Shown here: in pieces, positions 39,419 through 48,285 of the stretch
How the letters are laid out: the number at the start of each line of letters is the position of its first letter
How positions within the stretch are numbered: position 1 is the stretch's first letter
Assembly: GCA_023261045.1 (NCBI GenBank)
Contig: JALRJZ010000002.1
Location: 1-56,099, forward strand
Length of the DNA stretch: 56,099 nucleotides
Origin: Akkermansiaceae bacterium
Lineage (GTDB): Bacteria > Verrucomicrobiota > Verrucomicrobiia > Verrucomicrobiales > Akkermansiaceae
Direction: 5' to 3'
Notes under the pieces: generated by a model
Databases searched by the model: none
What the model was told of the DNA's origin: nothing
The model's input: the letters and a program-made list of their open reading frames with translations, nothing else
Translations under genes and position numbers: made by a program

Positions 39419-39913
39419 GTGATGGTTGAATATCACGGACCTTTTAAGCGGGTGGCAGAATGGATTGCCGAGAAGGTCGCCGACTTTTTACTCGGAGGTG
39501 ATGTTTTAGACCCACGTCGAGATGGCACTGAAATCGACTGGGAAGGGGTTGAGGTCACCAAGGTGCGTCGAAGTATTGTTGCGGTGATGGCGCGGATGAA
39601 TTTGGAACTTGCTCTTCTCGCCGCCAATCGTCGTGTTGAGGGAGCTTTCGAAGAAGAGCAATGTCGTGATCTCGTGGTTCGAGCCAAAGAGCTTGTTGAA
39701 GGAGATGCACACAGCGCGAGGCTCAGTGACGATTGTTCAGTTGTTGTGAAATACGCTGAGGGTGACCTTGTTGTGCAGGTCTCTGGATCGGGGCCAGAAT
39801 TTGAGGTCTTGTGTGATGAATTATGGAATCGATCCAAGGAAGTGAGAGAGCAAGATACAAAAAAGCCCGGGCTCAAAGAGCCACGGGCTGATGAAATTGT
39901 TAATCTGAGTTGA
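39419..39913 (+). CDS. Hypothetical protein
   Basis: 164-aa ORF with normal soluble-protein composition. It competes with a 147-aa antisense ORF, and its 3' end overlaps the terminator of the opposite-strand gene. Confidence 0.5.
   Translation: MMVEYHGPFKRVAEWIAEKVADFLLGGDVLDPRRDGTEIDWEGVEVTKVRRSIVAVMARMNLELALLAANRRVEGAFEEEQCRDLVVRAKELVEGDAHSARLSDDCSVVVKYAEGDLVVQVSGSGPEFEVLCDELWNRSKEVREQDTKKPGLKEPRADEIVNLS
39859..39889 (-). terminator. Rho-independent terminator (minus strand) for the small Cys-rich gene
   Basis: agcccg+ggctc / gagcc+a+cgggct hairpin preceded by aaaaaa on + (T tract on the minus strand), 29 nt after the 39918 stop. Confidence 0.88.
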
Positions 39914-39917
39914 GAGA

Positions 39918-40106
39918 TTACTTCTCAGCGTGAGTATGTGCACCACCGCACTTGCCGCAGCACTCCTTTTTCTTTTCGCCACCGCACTTACCGCAGCATT
40001 CAGACTTTGCTTTCGAGCATTTGCCACCACCACAGTTGCCAGTGGCACAACATGAAGAGAGAGCAAAAGCTAAACCGGCAGACAATAAAACGAGGAATTT
40101 TTTCAT
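39918..40106 (-). CDS. Small Cys-rich putative lipoprotein with repeated ECCGKCGG motif
   Basis: MKKFLVLLSAGLAFALSSCCATGNCGGGKCSKAKSECCGKCGGEKKKECCGKCGGAHTHAEK: lipobox-like LSSC, 10 Cys in 62 aa, dedicated terminator. Confidence 0.75.
   Translation of the reverse strand: MKKFLVLLSAGLAFALSSCCATGNCGGGKCSKAKSECCGKCGGEKKKECCGKCGGAHTHAEK
39943..40001. repeat. Two 23-bp near-identical direct repeats, 36-bp period, encoding ECCGKCGG
   Basis: ccaccgcacttgccgcagcactc (39943-39965) and ccaccgcacttaccgcagcattc (39979-40001), 21/23 identical. Confidence 0.85.
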
Positions 40107-40194
40107 AATATATTTAAGATTCGTTTTGAGAGCGACGCCCTCACGGAGAATTGTTCCATGATTCTTTGGGAATTCAACTTTTTATCTCCGGGGC

Positions 40195-43100
40195 CTAGTG
40201 AACGGTCATGACGCCTTTCATGATGACCCAATGGCCAGGAAAGGTGCAGAGGAAGGGGTAATCTCCAGGTTCTTGGGGAGCAATGAAGCGCAGGGTTTGA
40301 GCTGTATTCTGTTTGAGTAGTTTGGTCGCATGGAGAATCCGGTCGTCTTGGGGAATAAAGGATTTCTTAGCGGACTCAGGATCAGCTGCCATCTGATTGG
40401 CTGCTTCTCCGATCTCCGAAATGGGTGTTCCCTTCTTTAGGATAATGAGATTGTGCTCAGTAGCATCCGGATTGGTAAAGTGGAGACGAACGGGTTTACC
40501 AGCTTGGACACTGAACTTGTCCTTGGTGAATAAGAGGCGTTCTGGAAGGCAGGAGATTTCAATTTTTTGAAGATCTTTTTGGGCATCAAAGGCTGCTTCA
40601 TCGGCGTTGCGAGTTGTCGGCCTCATTTTAGATAATTGCGTAGAGGCTGCCATTGCTTTGGTAATCATTGGTGCTTCGGGAGTTTCTTGCCAGTGCTTCC
40701 TGAGGGCTGCTGAGTTCAACGCAGTATTCATGGCATAAGCAAGGTGAGTGCCGGCTGGCTGTGCCAAGACCGGTGTGACCGCTTGATAGGCATCTTTTGT
40801 CCCGATGTAGGAAGCACAAATGACTGCTTCTCTGCGAACGTGTTGCGATGGGTGAGTCGCTCCAGATTTCAGTAAACTGATCACTTTGAGGGGTTCAAGT
40901 TGATCATGCCAAAACCGCAAAGGTCCATAAGAAGAGGCAGCAACGAGATGGTCTTGATCTTTGATTAAACGTTCTAAGAGCTCGTTATTTGGAAGATCAA
41001 AAGACTGATGTAGCCAGAGGGCTTCAAGGAGGTGAAGGGCTTGGGTGCTTTGTTGAATAAAAGAAGCCAGAGAACTCTCAATGGTATGACGAGCTGGCTG
41101 ACCACGATCATCTGTGTGGCCGTTTCGGTAGCGGGCGCGAAGCTCTCGTTTCGCCCAACAACGGATGGCATAATGAGGCGAGTGGAGATGCTCAAAGAGT
41201 TCATCAACGCTTGCTTCGGCAATCTTGGGTGCTCGTGCAAGTTTGGCGCCTTTCGGAGTGATGCGCCAGATTCGCCCCGCTTTGCGATCGCGGCGCGGAT
41301 CACGCAGCGAGTATTGAGCATGACCTTTTACGGGATTATACCAATCGCAAACATAAGCGGCACCTCGGGGGCCAAAGCGAAAGTCGACGGGGATAAAGGA
41401 AAGGTTGGTAGAGAAAATCACATCGGATTGATATTGCTCGGCGAAGTGATCTTCCTTTTCGATCCACTGGTGAAACTCCACTCGGTTGGTTGGTTTGTAG
41501 CGAACTTTGATAAACCCGTTTTGCATTTCTTTGGGCCAGAATGAGTGACTCACGAATTCTTGCCCGCAGACTCCGGAGTAGGCCTGCATCCCTGTGGCAC
41601 GAGGGTGTTGGTTCGGATAATCTGGATTGGTCGCGTGGAAGCTTGAGGCAAAGACAGGGTGAGAGGCCACGTGATTGCCCCACGGATCAAAGGTGACTCC
41701 CCAAGGGTTGGTGTTGGGGTAGGCCCCAAAGGCAGTCAGTTTACGAGTCGAGGGATGGTAGAGAAACCAAGATGAGTTTTTTGCCCGCAGTGGTCCATAA
41801 GCAGTTTCGGTCTGAGTGTTGTGAAAAATCGATTCGCGAAAGAGAAGATCTCCTCCTGGGGTCCACGTAAAATCGTGAAGCGCGTGATGGGAATCTTCAC
41901 ACCCAAATCCTGTAAAGACGATTTCACGATGATCCATCTTCCCATCACCATCTCGGTCGGTGAGGTGGGTGAGGTGAGGTTCTTCGGAGCAGTAGACTCC
42001 GCCATTGCCATCCAAAACAAAGGAAAGCGGAATGTGAACATCATCGGCCCAAGTCGTGCAGCGATCTGCTTTGCCATCTTGATCGGTATCTTCAAGGATG
42101 ATGATTTTATCGCAGGGTTTCTGTCCGGGGTAAATGTGAGGGTAAGTCACAGAAGTGGAGACCCAGAGGCGACCATGGCGATCCCAGCGCATTTGAATGG
42201 GGCAGGCCATTTCGGGGAAATCCTCTTCTGAAGCAAAGCAATTGACCTCGAAGCGGGGATCGATTTTGAAGGCCTTGAGCTCATCGGCTGGTGAGAGAAA
42301 TTGATTGGCCCCTCGGGAGAGCAGGACCTCGTCAAGCTCGGGAATATTGGAGTCATCAGGGAGGTTTTTCTTCCCGGTCGAGGCAGTGAGATGGATGGCG
42401 TGGTCCCGATTGGCAACCATCAGGTCGAAGTTGCGCATGGCGGGCAAAAAATCGAGATAACCATAAGATTTGTTGCGCCCCCCAGTGTAGTAAAAGGTAT
42501 TGAGAGGGCGGTAGCGGTAGTGAAATTGTGAGGCCTTATCGACCACAAGTTCTCTCAGGTCTTCATTGATTGTAGTGGGGTCTTTGTGGAAGAGACCTCT
42601 CAAGACAGCTTGAGCGAAGTGAAGGTGTCCTTGCTCATTGTGTTGGTGTCCATCGATCGTGCGCACCATGCGCTGGCTAAGAACCACCTCAGGAAGAGTC
42701 GGATTAAAAACGTCGATAAAGGCCACTTGGTGTTTGGCCGCGCCTTGCGCAAGCGCTTGCGTGTAGAGAGCGATTTGAGGGTTGTTGCGTGTTGCGGCTT
42801 GAACTTCCGGCAGGTTTTCATTGGCGGCCGGAGAGAGCAGCACAATCCGTGCGGCACTTTTGCCATTGTAGGCCTGAGATTTTAAATGAGTGAGAAATTC
42901 GTCGAGGCGCTTGTGAAAAGCAGCAAGCCCTTTCTCGCCCGCAAAAGATTCATTGTATCCGAAAGCAGCGATAATGAGATCAGCTTTGAAGTAGTGGAGA
43001 TGCTGATCAAGATCGCCAAAATTATCAGGCCTTGGCATGAGATCAACTTCATCAGCGGGCCATGCCAAATTGCGCACTGTGAGTTTGTGCGTTGGGAGAT

Positions 43101-43371
43101 GTTGATGAAGTAAGGTCTCGAGGTGTCCGTAACGGCGCTCGGCATCGAGAAGGAGATTTCCAATTAGAGCAATCCGTGTCTCTGGCTCGAGCTTGAGGGG
43201 AAGTCTGGTCTCGACGGGTTGGGCTTGTGTTGGGCGAGGCGAAGTTTGGAGATTGATGTAATACTGCGCGAGCTCTGGATCCCTTTTGGGAGAAGGCTGA
43301 TCAAGTTTTGTATTTTTGGCGTCAGTCTGACGCTCTTTTTTAACAGGCGCTTTTACTTCACGGCTTTTTTT
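40195..43371 (-). CDS. SGNH-like + membrane-bound-dehydrogenase-type beta-propeller + HEAT-like + C-terminal azurin-like cupredoxin protein; probably expressed by -1 frameshift from the ThuA gene
   Basis: The computed ORF starts at GTG 43077, but the frame stays open to a stop at 43372-43374. The added 98 codons include TRIALIGNLLLDAERRYGHLETLLHQHLPTHKLTV, the expected SGNH N-terminus. Propeller: MRWDRHGRLWVSTSVTYPHIYPGQKPCDKIIILEDTDQDGKADRCTTWADDVHIPLSFVLDGNGGVYCSEEPHL. Cupredoxin: TEHNLIIL...YPFLCTFPGHWVIMKGVMTV. Confidence 0.82.
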   Translation of the reverse strand, partial: KKSREVKAPVKKERQTDAKNTKLDQPSPKRDPELAQYYINLQTSPRPTQAQPVETRLPLKLEPETRIALIGNLLLDAERRYGHLETLLHQHLPTHKLTVRNLAWPADEVDLMPRPDNFGDLDQHLHYFKADLIIAAFGYNESFAGEKGLAAFHKRLDEFLTHLKSQAYNGKSAARIVLLSPAANENLPEVQAATRNNPQIALYTQALAQGAAKHQVAFIDVFNPTLPEVVLSQRMVRTIDGHQHNEQGHLHFAQAVLRGLFHKDPTTINEDLRELVVDKASQFHYRYRPLNTFYYTGGRNKSYGYLDFLPAMRNFDLMVANRDHAIHLTASTGKKNLPDDSNIPELDEVLLSRGANQFLSPADELKAFKIDPRFEVNCFASEEDFPEMACPIQMRWDRHGRLWVSTSVTYPHIYPGQKPCDKIIILEDTDQDGKADRCTTWADDVHIPLSFVLDGNGGVYCSEEPHLTHLTDRDGDGKMDHREIVFTGFGCEDSHHALHDFTWTPGGDLLFRESIFHNTQTETAYGPLRAKNSSWFLYHPSTRKLTAFGAYPNTNPWGVTFDPWGNHVASHPVFASSFHATNPDYPNQHPRATGMQAYSGVCGQEFVSHSFWPKEMQNGFIKVRYKPTNRVEFHQWIEKEDHFAEQYQSDVIFSTNLSFIPVDFRFGPRGAAYVCDWYNPVKGHAQYSLRDPRRDRKAGRIWRITPKGAKLARAPKIAEASVDELFEHLHSPHYAIRCWAKRELRARYRNGHTDDRGQPARHTIESSLASFIQQSTQALHLLEALWLHQSFDLPNNELLERLIKDQDHLVAASSYGPLRFWHDQLEPLKVISLLKSGATHPSQHVRREAVICASYIGTKDAYQAVTPVLAQPAGTHLAYAMNTALNSAALRKHWQETPEAPMITKAMAASTQLSKMRPTTRNADEAAFDAQKDLQKIEISCLPERLLFTKDKFSVQAGKPVRLHFTNPDATEHNLIILKKGTPISEIGEAANQMAADPESAKKSFIPQDDRILHATKLLKQNTAQTLRFIAPQEPGDYPFLCTFPGHWVIMKGVMTVH

Positions 43372-44399
43372 TTAGGCATGATTGGCGTGTTGAGATCAGC
43401 GAGGTCGGCCGGCTTGATTCCTTTGACCTCGCCCCCAAAGCTAAAGTTGCTGGGTTGATAATCTCCGACAAAAGCGATGTTTGAATCAGCTTTAATCTCT
43501 TTTTCCATCCCTGCTGCCCAGTAGATCCCGTTGAGAATGAGTCTACGGTAGTTTGGATCGAGGATGTCTTGCGAAGCCCCTTGGGTGGAGTGAAAGACGC
43601 GCGCCTTTTTGCCAGCTTTGGTGGTGTAGTGGCGTGTCCACGTCGAGGGGCTCGGTTTTTTCTTTTCGTCCGCCGGGGAATTCGCCGTCATTCCATTGAG
43701 AGGTTGGCTTTCGGTGAGCACGGTAAAGGTCTCGTCAGCAATCCCCACGTAGGCTCCTGCCATACAAAGCGCGTTGTCGGCGACGCCTGTTAGAATCACA
43801 TTCTCTTTTTGGTCAGCAATGATTTGAATGCGTGTTGCTTGTTTGTGATTGCGCCCATAGTGACCCACCCAGGTGTTTCCAAGGATCTGATGGCCAAAGC
43901 CTTTTTCAAATTCTTTGCCTTTATACTGGAAGTCGTAGTGAGAGTATTTTTTGCCCGGCTTGATCTTAAAAGCGTGGGACGCGGTGCGTAGCCCCACCAC
44001 AGGGCCACCTCGCTGAAGATAGTCATCAATGTGCTTCATCTGCTCATCTGGAAGGTCGAGGAAGCGGGTAAAGATGACCATGAGGTCGGCAGATTGTAGG
44101 GCCTCAAGGCCTCTCACATCGGAAGCCCCCGCCTTGATGAACCCCTGCTCATCGACCCCAAAGCAGACGGTCGTTTTAAACCCATGATGCTGGGCTAGAA
44201 TCCGGGCAAGTGCCGGGCAGGTTTCCTCAGTCCGGTATTCATGATCAGAAGCAACAAAGACGATATGCTTCCCTTTGCCGGGGCCTTCTTGACCTTCGTA
44301 AGTGATCTGGGCAGCAAGTGGAAGCATGGCGAGGAGAAAGAAAACGAGTCTCATAGAATATGGGATAAAAATACGGGTGTTGAGGGGTTGAGTTTTCAT
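43353..44399 (-). CDS. ThuA-domain protein (glutamine-amidotransferase-like fold), secreted
   Basis: KHIVFVASDHEYRTEETCPALARILAQHHGFKTTVCFG; LPDEQMKHIDDYLQRGGPVVGLRTASHAFK; RLILNGIYWAAGME. Likely true start at MRLVFFLLAMLPLAAQ. Confidence 0.9.
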   Translation of the reverse strand: MKTQPLNTRIFIPYSMRLVFFLLAMLPLAAQITYEGQEGPGKGKHIVFVASDHEYRTEETCPALARILAQHHGFKTTVCFGVDEQGFIKAGASDVRGLEALQSADLMVIFTRFLDLPDEQMKHIDDYLQRGGPVVGLRTASHAFKIKPGKKYSHYDFQYKGKEFEKGFGHQILGNTWVGHYGRNHKQATRIQIIADQKENVILTGVADNALCMAGAYVGIADETFTVLTESQPLNGMTANSPADEKKKPSPSTWTRHYTTKAGKKARVFHSTQGASQDILDPNYRRLILNGIYWAAGMEKEIKADSNIAFVGDYQPSNFSFGGEVKGIKPADLADLNTPIMPKKKAVK

Positions 44400-44455
44400 G
44401 ATCGAGAGAAAATCATATTTGATATGAGATTCGGTAGCTTACCGTAAGCTATGTC

Positions 44456-46408
44456 ATGCCGTATAGAAGACTCCTATCTCTTAGTTTTCTGATCCTTCTT
44501 TTTCCCTGCCAGGGGAAGTGGGCGATCGAGGAAATGATTTCTACCAAGGGGGGCAAAGTGACGTATCATGGTCTTCCCATTCCTGATGACTTGCGCAATC
44601 CATGGCCTGCGGACTTAGAAGCAGAGTTTCAAGAACGGGCGCACCGTGTGCTTATGCTTCAAGTCAAAGATTCCACTCCAAAGGGCAATACCTATTTCGA
44701 GAATGAGAAGCGGACCTATGGCCAAGCCATGGCGCATGTGCTTGCCGGTCAGCGTGAGAAAGGCTTGGAGGTTCTCGAGCAGCAGGATCATCAGCACGAA
44801 ATTTGGCATCGTGAGACCGATGGGATTGATTACTACGCCTGCTTCACGCTCAAGCACCAGATGCGAAAATACTTTTACTTTGGAGACCTTTTGGCTCCTT
44901 CCTACAAGCGCCAGATGTTTACGGGAGCGCAGAAGTGGACAAAGACTGATCCCTTAAACAAACCGCATTATGCCTTTGCGCAAAAGCCGGGCTGGGGTCC
45001 AGATGCTAAGAACTCGTGGGTCGATGTTCGCTCGACAGAGAACCTCTATCTGATGCGAGTGAGCTCAGTTTATCTGATGGCCGAAGAGACCAACAATAAA
45101 GACACAACAAATCTCTATAAAAAGCATCTTTTGAACTATGCCAAAACACTTTACCGGGTGGGCATTGGGGAATGGGACTCCGAGAACTATCACGGGCATT
45201 CAGTTGCTCCACTCCTCAACCTCTATGACTTCGCCAAAGATCGAGAGGTGAAGGCAGCGGCAAAAGCTTGTTTAGATTTCTTCGCGGCAGCTGGCGCGGT
45301 AAAATATTATCGCGGCGGGTTTAATGGCCCAACAAAGAGAGATTACAACCATGCTCAACCCTTTGGGGGAAGTGCAGCGAACTTATTATGGATGTGGTTT
45401 GGTGATCACCCGAGTGGAAAGCAGAATCAATGGGAGGCGGATGAGGTGCATCAAATCACGAGTTCTTATCGGCCACCAATGGCCGTGGTCCAACTTGCTC
45501 GTAAGAAGTTTCAACGCCCAGTAGAGATTTTTGCCGCTAAGCCGAGCTATTCGGCAACGACTTCTTTCCAGTTTGAAAGCGTTCCCGAATATGCCGAGAC
45601 TCAGTATCTGGCCCACCACTATCAAATGGGTTCCTTGACCGGTGGAACCTCCACCGATGGGGGCGACGTCAATGGTTTTAAAATCCTCGCCTATGACCAA
45701 GAGCAAGGTGCAGTTGCCCTCCATGCGGCTCCAAGCTTGCATGCGGGTTACGTGGGCTCGCCGATGTATCAAAAAGGAGCCATTGCGTTTCCCAACCGAG
45801 TGGCTCAGCAGGAAAATCTCGTGCTGTGGCTCGCAAAATCTGGAAAGGCTCCGTGGCGTTGGGTCGTTCCCGAGAAGGTAAAGGTCAGTGAAAAAAGAGG
45901 AGTGACCTTCCTTCGATGCGACCGGACTTGGGTTGCCATTCAGGGATTAGGAATCGAAGTCTTTCGAAGAGAGGGGCCTGTGAATCAGGAGGTCCAAGAT
46001 CTCCGTGAAAAGCGCTTTCCGGAGCATCAGGTTTTAGTTTCCCAAGGGACTGGCACAAACTTCTGCGGAATGGCGATTCAAACTGGGGAGAAAGAATCTC
46101 ATGGATCTTTTGAAGAGTTTCAGAAGGCGGTTCTTGCCAGTCAGTTTGATCTGAGTGAACTGGAAAAAGGGATTGTGCGGTGTCAAAGCCCTGATGGGAA
46201 ATATCTTGGTTTTCACTGGAATGATGACCCTCTCAATCTAGGTGTTTGGCGGAATGGAACCCGCCGTGATTTAAAAGACCTGGCGCTCTACGAAAGTCCG
46301 ATCATCAGTGCGGATTGGGCCAAAGGGATCTTGACGGTAGAGGCCGGAGGATCCCGCTTCCAATCTCAAGTCCATCCCGATGGCCGAGCGACTTTTCGTG
46401 CAGAATAA
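44456..46408 (+). CDS. Secreted protein of unknown function; possible (alpha/alpha)-barrel polysaccharide-lyase-like enzyme
   Basis: Signal peptide; helical N-terminal half with WVDVRSTENLYLMRVSSVYLMAEE, GEWDSENYHGHSVAPLLNLYDFAKD, RDYNHAQPFGGSAANLLWMWFGDHP; beta-rich C-terminal half. Confidence 0.6.
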   Translation: MPYRRLLSLSFLILLFPCQGKWAIEEMISTKGGKVTYHGLPIPDDLRNPWPADLEAEFQERAHRVLMLQVKDSTPKGNTYFENEKRTYGQAMAHVLAGQREKGLEVLEQQDHQHEIWHRETDGIDYYACFTLKHQMRKYFYFGDLLAPSYKRQMFTGAQKWTKTDPLNKPHYAFAQKPGWGPDAKNSWVDVRSTENLYLMRVSSVYLMAEETNNKDTTNLYKKHLLNYAKTLYRVGIGEWDSENYHGHSVAPLLNLYDFAKDREVKAAAKACLDFFAAAGAVKYYRGGFNGPTKRDYNHAQPFGGSAANLLWMWFGDHPSGKQNQWEADEVHQITSSYRPPMAVVQLARKKFQRPVEIFAAKPSYSATTSFQFESVPEYAETQYLAHHYQMGSLTGGTSTDGGDVNGFKILAYDQEQGAVALHAAPSLHAGYVGSPMYQKGAIAFPNRVAQQENLVLWLAKSGKAPWRWVVPEKVKVSEKRGVTFLRCDRTWVAIQGLGIEVFRREGPVNQEVQDLREKRFPEHQVLVSQGTGTNFCGMAIQTGEKESHGSFEEFQKAVLASQFDLSELEKGIVRCQSPDGKYLGFHWNDDPLNLGVWRNGTRRDLKDLALYESPIISADWAKGILTVEAGGSRFQSQVHPDGRATFRAE

Positions 46409-46459
46409 CAAGTCTTCTCTCGGGCGACTGCTGGGGGTTCTTTAAAGCAGATCTGGCGT

Positions 46460-47158
46460 TCAAAAGCTAAAGAGAAAGAACGTACTCTCACGCAGCGCCA
46501 TGATTTCTGGAAGCGAACCATCGATGCCCACCCCATCACCGGGAGTGATCTTTTCTCCCCCAATTTCTAAGGATCCCGTGATTAGCTGAAGCCAACTGCT
46601 CTGAATCTCCGCGCGAGCTTCCAGTGAGGAGCCCGTGTCGAGATGACCGTAGTGCACTGTCGCGTTAGCGCGGATTTCAATAGAGCCTTCCCGGCCATCT
46701 GGCGAGGCTACGGGAGTGAGCGCGCGACCTGCCGTGTGGCTGGGCAAATCAAAATCTTGATAGCGGGGATTCCCCCCCCTCAGGTTTGGGAGGATCCATA
46801 TTTGAAGGAGTTCAGTGGGTGTTTCAGGCGAGGGGTTAAACTCCGAGTGCTCGACCCCGCTGCCGGCAGACATATATTGAAATTCACCAGCACGGATGGT
46901 GCGGCCATTGCCCATCGAATCTTGGTGGTGGAGTTCGCCAGAAATAATGTAGGTAAAGATTTCCATCGAATGGTGGGGATGGGTTCCAAACCCTTGTCCA
47001 GGTGCAATGGTATCTTGGTTGATGACTCGCAGGGATTGGTAGCCTCGATGATCTGGGTGATCGTGGCCTGCAAAGGAAAAGGAATGGTAAGCATTGAGCC
47101 AGCCATAATTGGAATGGAAACGGTCGTCTGCTCGGCGAATTTTTAGTGGCGTCTTCAT
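46460..47158 (-). CDS. Pirin family bicupin protein
   Basis: IRRADDRFHSNYGWLNAYHSFSFAGHDHPDHRGYQSLRVINQDTIAPGQGFGTHPHHSMEIFTYIISGELHHQDSMGNG. Confidence 0.95.
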   Translation of the reverse strand: MKTPLKIRRADDRFHSNYGWLNAYHSFSFAGHDHPDHRGYQSLRVINQDTIAPGQGFGTHPHHSMEIFTYIISGELHHQDSMGNGRTIRAGEFQYMSAGSGVEHSEFNPSPETPTELLQIWILPNLRGGNPRYQDFDLPSHTAGRALTPVASPDGREGSIEIRANATVHYGHLDTGSSLEARAEIQSSWLQLITGSLEIGGEKITPGDGVGIDGSLPEIMALRESTFFLFSF

Positions 47159-47198
47159 AGGCTTAGGATGCACCAGATTGCCCGATTGACGAATGACT

Positions 47199-47564
47199 TT
47201 ATGTTGATGGTTCAATCTGCTTGCGGACCTTTACGGGAAGCCCTTGAACAACAAGGCGGTAGGAATGATTGATGAGTTCTGTAATCAGCGCAGGCGGAAG
47301 CGAATGATCGAGGCTCAGGGTATTCCAATGCTTTTTATTCATATGGTAACCAGGGATCACAGCTTCATATTGCTCTCGTAATTCCAGCGCCCAGTCAGGA
47401 TTACATTTGAGGTTCATCCGCCCTTGTTGCTCTCTGAAGCCAAGAGTAGCGAACATTTTCCCGGCGACTTTGTAGACAAGAGTCTCTGGCCCAAAGGGAG
47501 AGCTTTCAGTCACTTGCGGAAGGCTCAGGAGATGAGAACGGCAATCATCGAGGGAAAATTCCAT
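47199..47564 (-). CDS. MmcQ/YjbR family DNA-binding protein
   Basis: LPQVTESSPFGPETLVYKVAGKMFATLGF...LNLKCNPDWALELREQYEAVIPGYHMNKKHWNTLSLD pattern (observed as MNLKCNPD). Confidence 0.9.
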   Translation of the reverse strand: MEFSLDDCRSHLLSLPQVTESSPFGPETLVYKVAGKMFATLGFREQQGRMNLKCNPDWALELREQYEAVIPGYHMNKKHWNTLSLDHSLPPALITELINHSYRLVVQGLPVKVRKQIEPST

Positions 47565-47613
47565 TGGTAGTTTCTGACATAATCAGGCTGGCCACGCAAG
47601 ATCGGCTCTTGCC

Positions 47614-48285
47614 ATGAAGCGAGGAAAGGTCAGGCTCTTCTCAATGAGCCCGGGGGCGATTCTTTTTGACTTTGATGGTGTGATTCTTGATACCGAATGG
47701 CCGATCTATGAAAGTATGCTCGAGGTTTTTCGCGAGAATGGCCACGAATTACCCCTTGAAGAATACGTCAAATGCATCGGTTCTGACTTTAATACGTGGT
47801 CTCCTGAAAAGATGTTAGAAGAGCTCACAGGAAAGAGCTTTGACTGGGATGAAATCTGGGTGCGTCGAAATCAATGGATTCGTTCCGAGATTGAGAAGCT
47901 CGATGCGATGCCGGGAGTGCGGGAGACTCTAAAGCGTTGCCAGGAGCGCTCGATTCCTTGCGGGGTGGTCTCGAGTTCCACCCAAGACTGGGTTGTCGGG
48001 TGGTTACAGAAGTTGGGGCTCGATTGCTGTTTTGATGAGATCGTGACTCGTGGGGATGCAGCCCGTATCAAACCGGCACCTGACCTCTATCTTGAAGGGG
48101 TAAAGCGGATGAAATTACCGGCCGCAGACTGTCTCGTTATCGAAGACTCGATGAATGGAATGCTCTCGGCCCATGCGGCTGGGTGCCCAGTGGTAGCCAT
48201 TCCCAACCGGATCACGTCTTGTCTTGATTTTTCGCAAGCAGAGTTTCACTTCTCTTCGATGTCACAATTCTTTGAGCAGTTATGA
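47614..48285 (+). CDS. HAD-superfamily hydrolase (beta-phosphoglucomutase-like)
   Basis: ILFDFDGVILDTEWPIYES; PCGVVSSSTQDWV; KPAPDLYLEGVKRM; CLVIEDSMNGMLSAHAAG. Confidence 0.94.
   Translation: MKRGKVRLFSMSPGAILFDFDGVILDTEWPIYESMLEVFRENGHELPLEEYVKCIGSDFNTWSPEKMLEELTGKSFDWDEIWVRRNQWIRSEIEKLDAMPGVRETLKRCQERSIPCGVVSSSTQDWVVGWLQKLGLDCCFDEIVTRGDAARIKPAPDLYLEGVKRMKLPAADCLVIEDSMNGMLSAHAAGCPVVAIPNRITSCLDFSQAEFHFSSMSQFFEQL

Noticed and set aside
39433-39876. 147-aa minus-strand ORF
   Set aside because: Ser/Thr-rich antisense shadow of the 164-aa ORF, and it starts within the terminator of the Cys-rich gene.
39943-40001. Short direct repeats as a possible CRISPR array
   Set aside because: Only two 23-bp copies, in frame in a coding sequence and explained by the ECCGKCGG duplication; no cas genes.
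41032-41544. 170-aa + strand ORF
   Set aside because: Antisense to the dehydrogenase/HEAT region; no family features.
46643-47146. 167-aa + strand ORF
   Set aside because: Antisense to the well-supported pirin gene.
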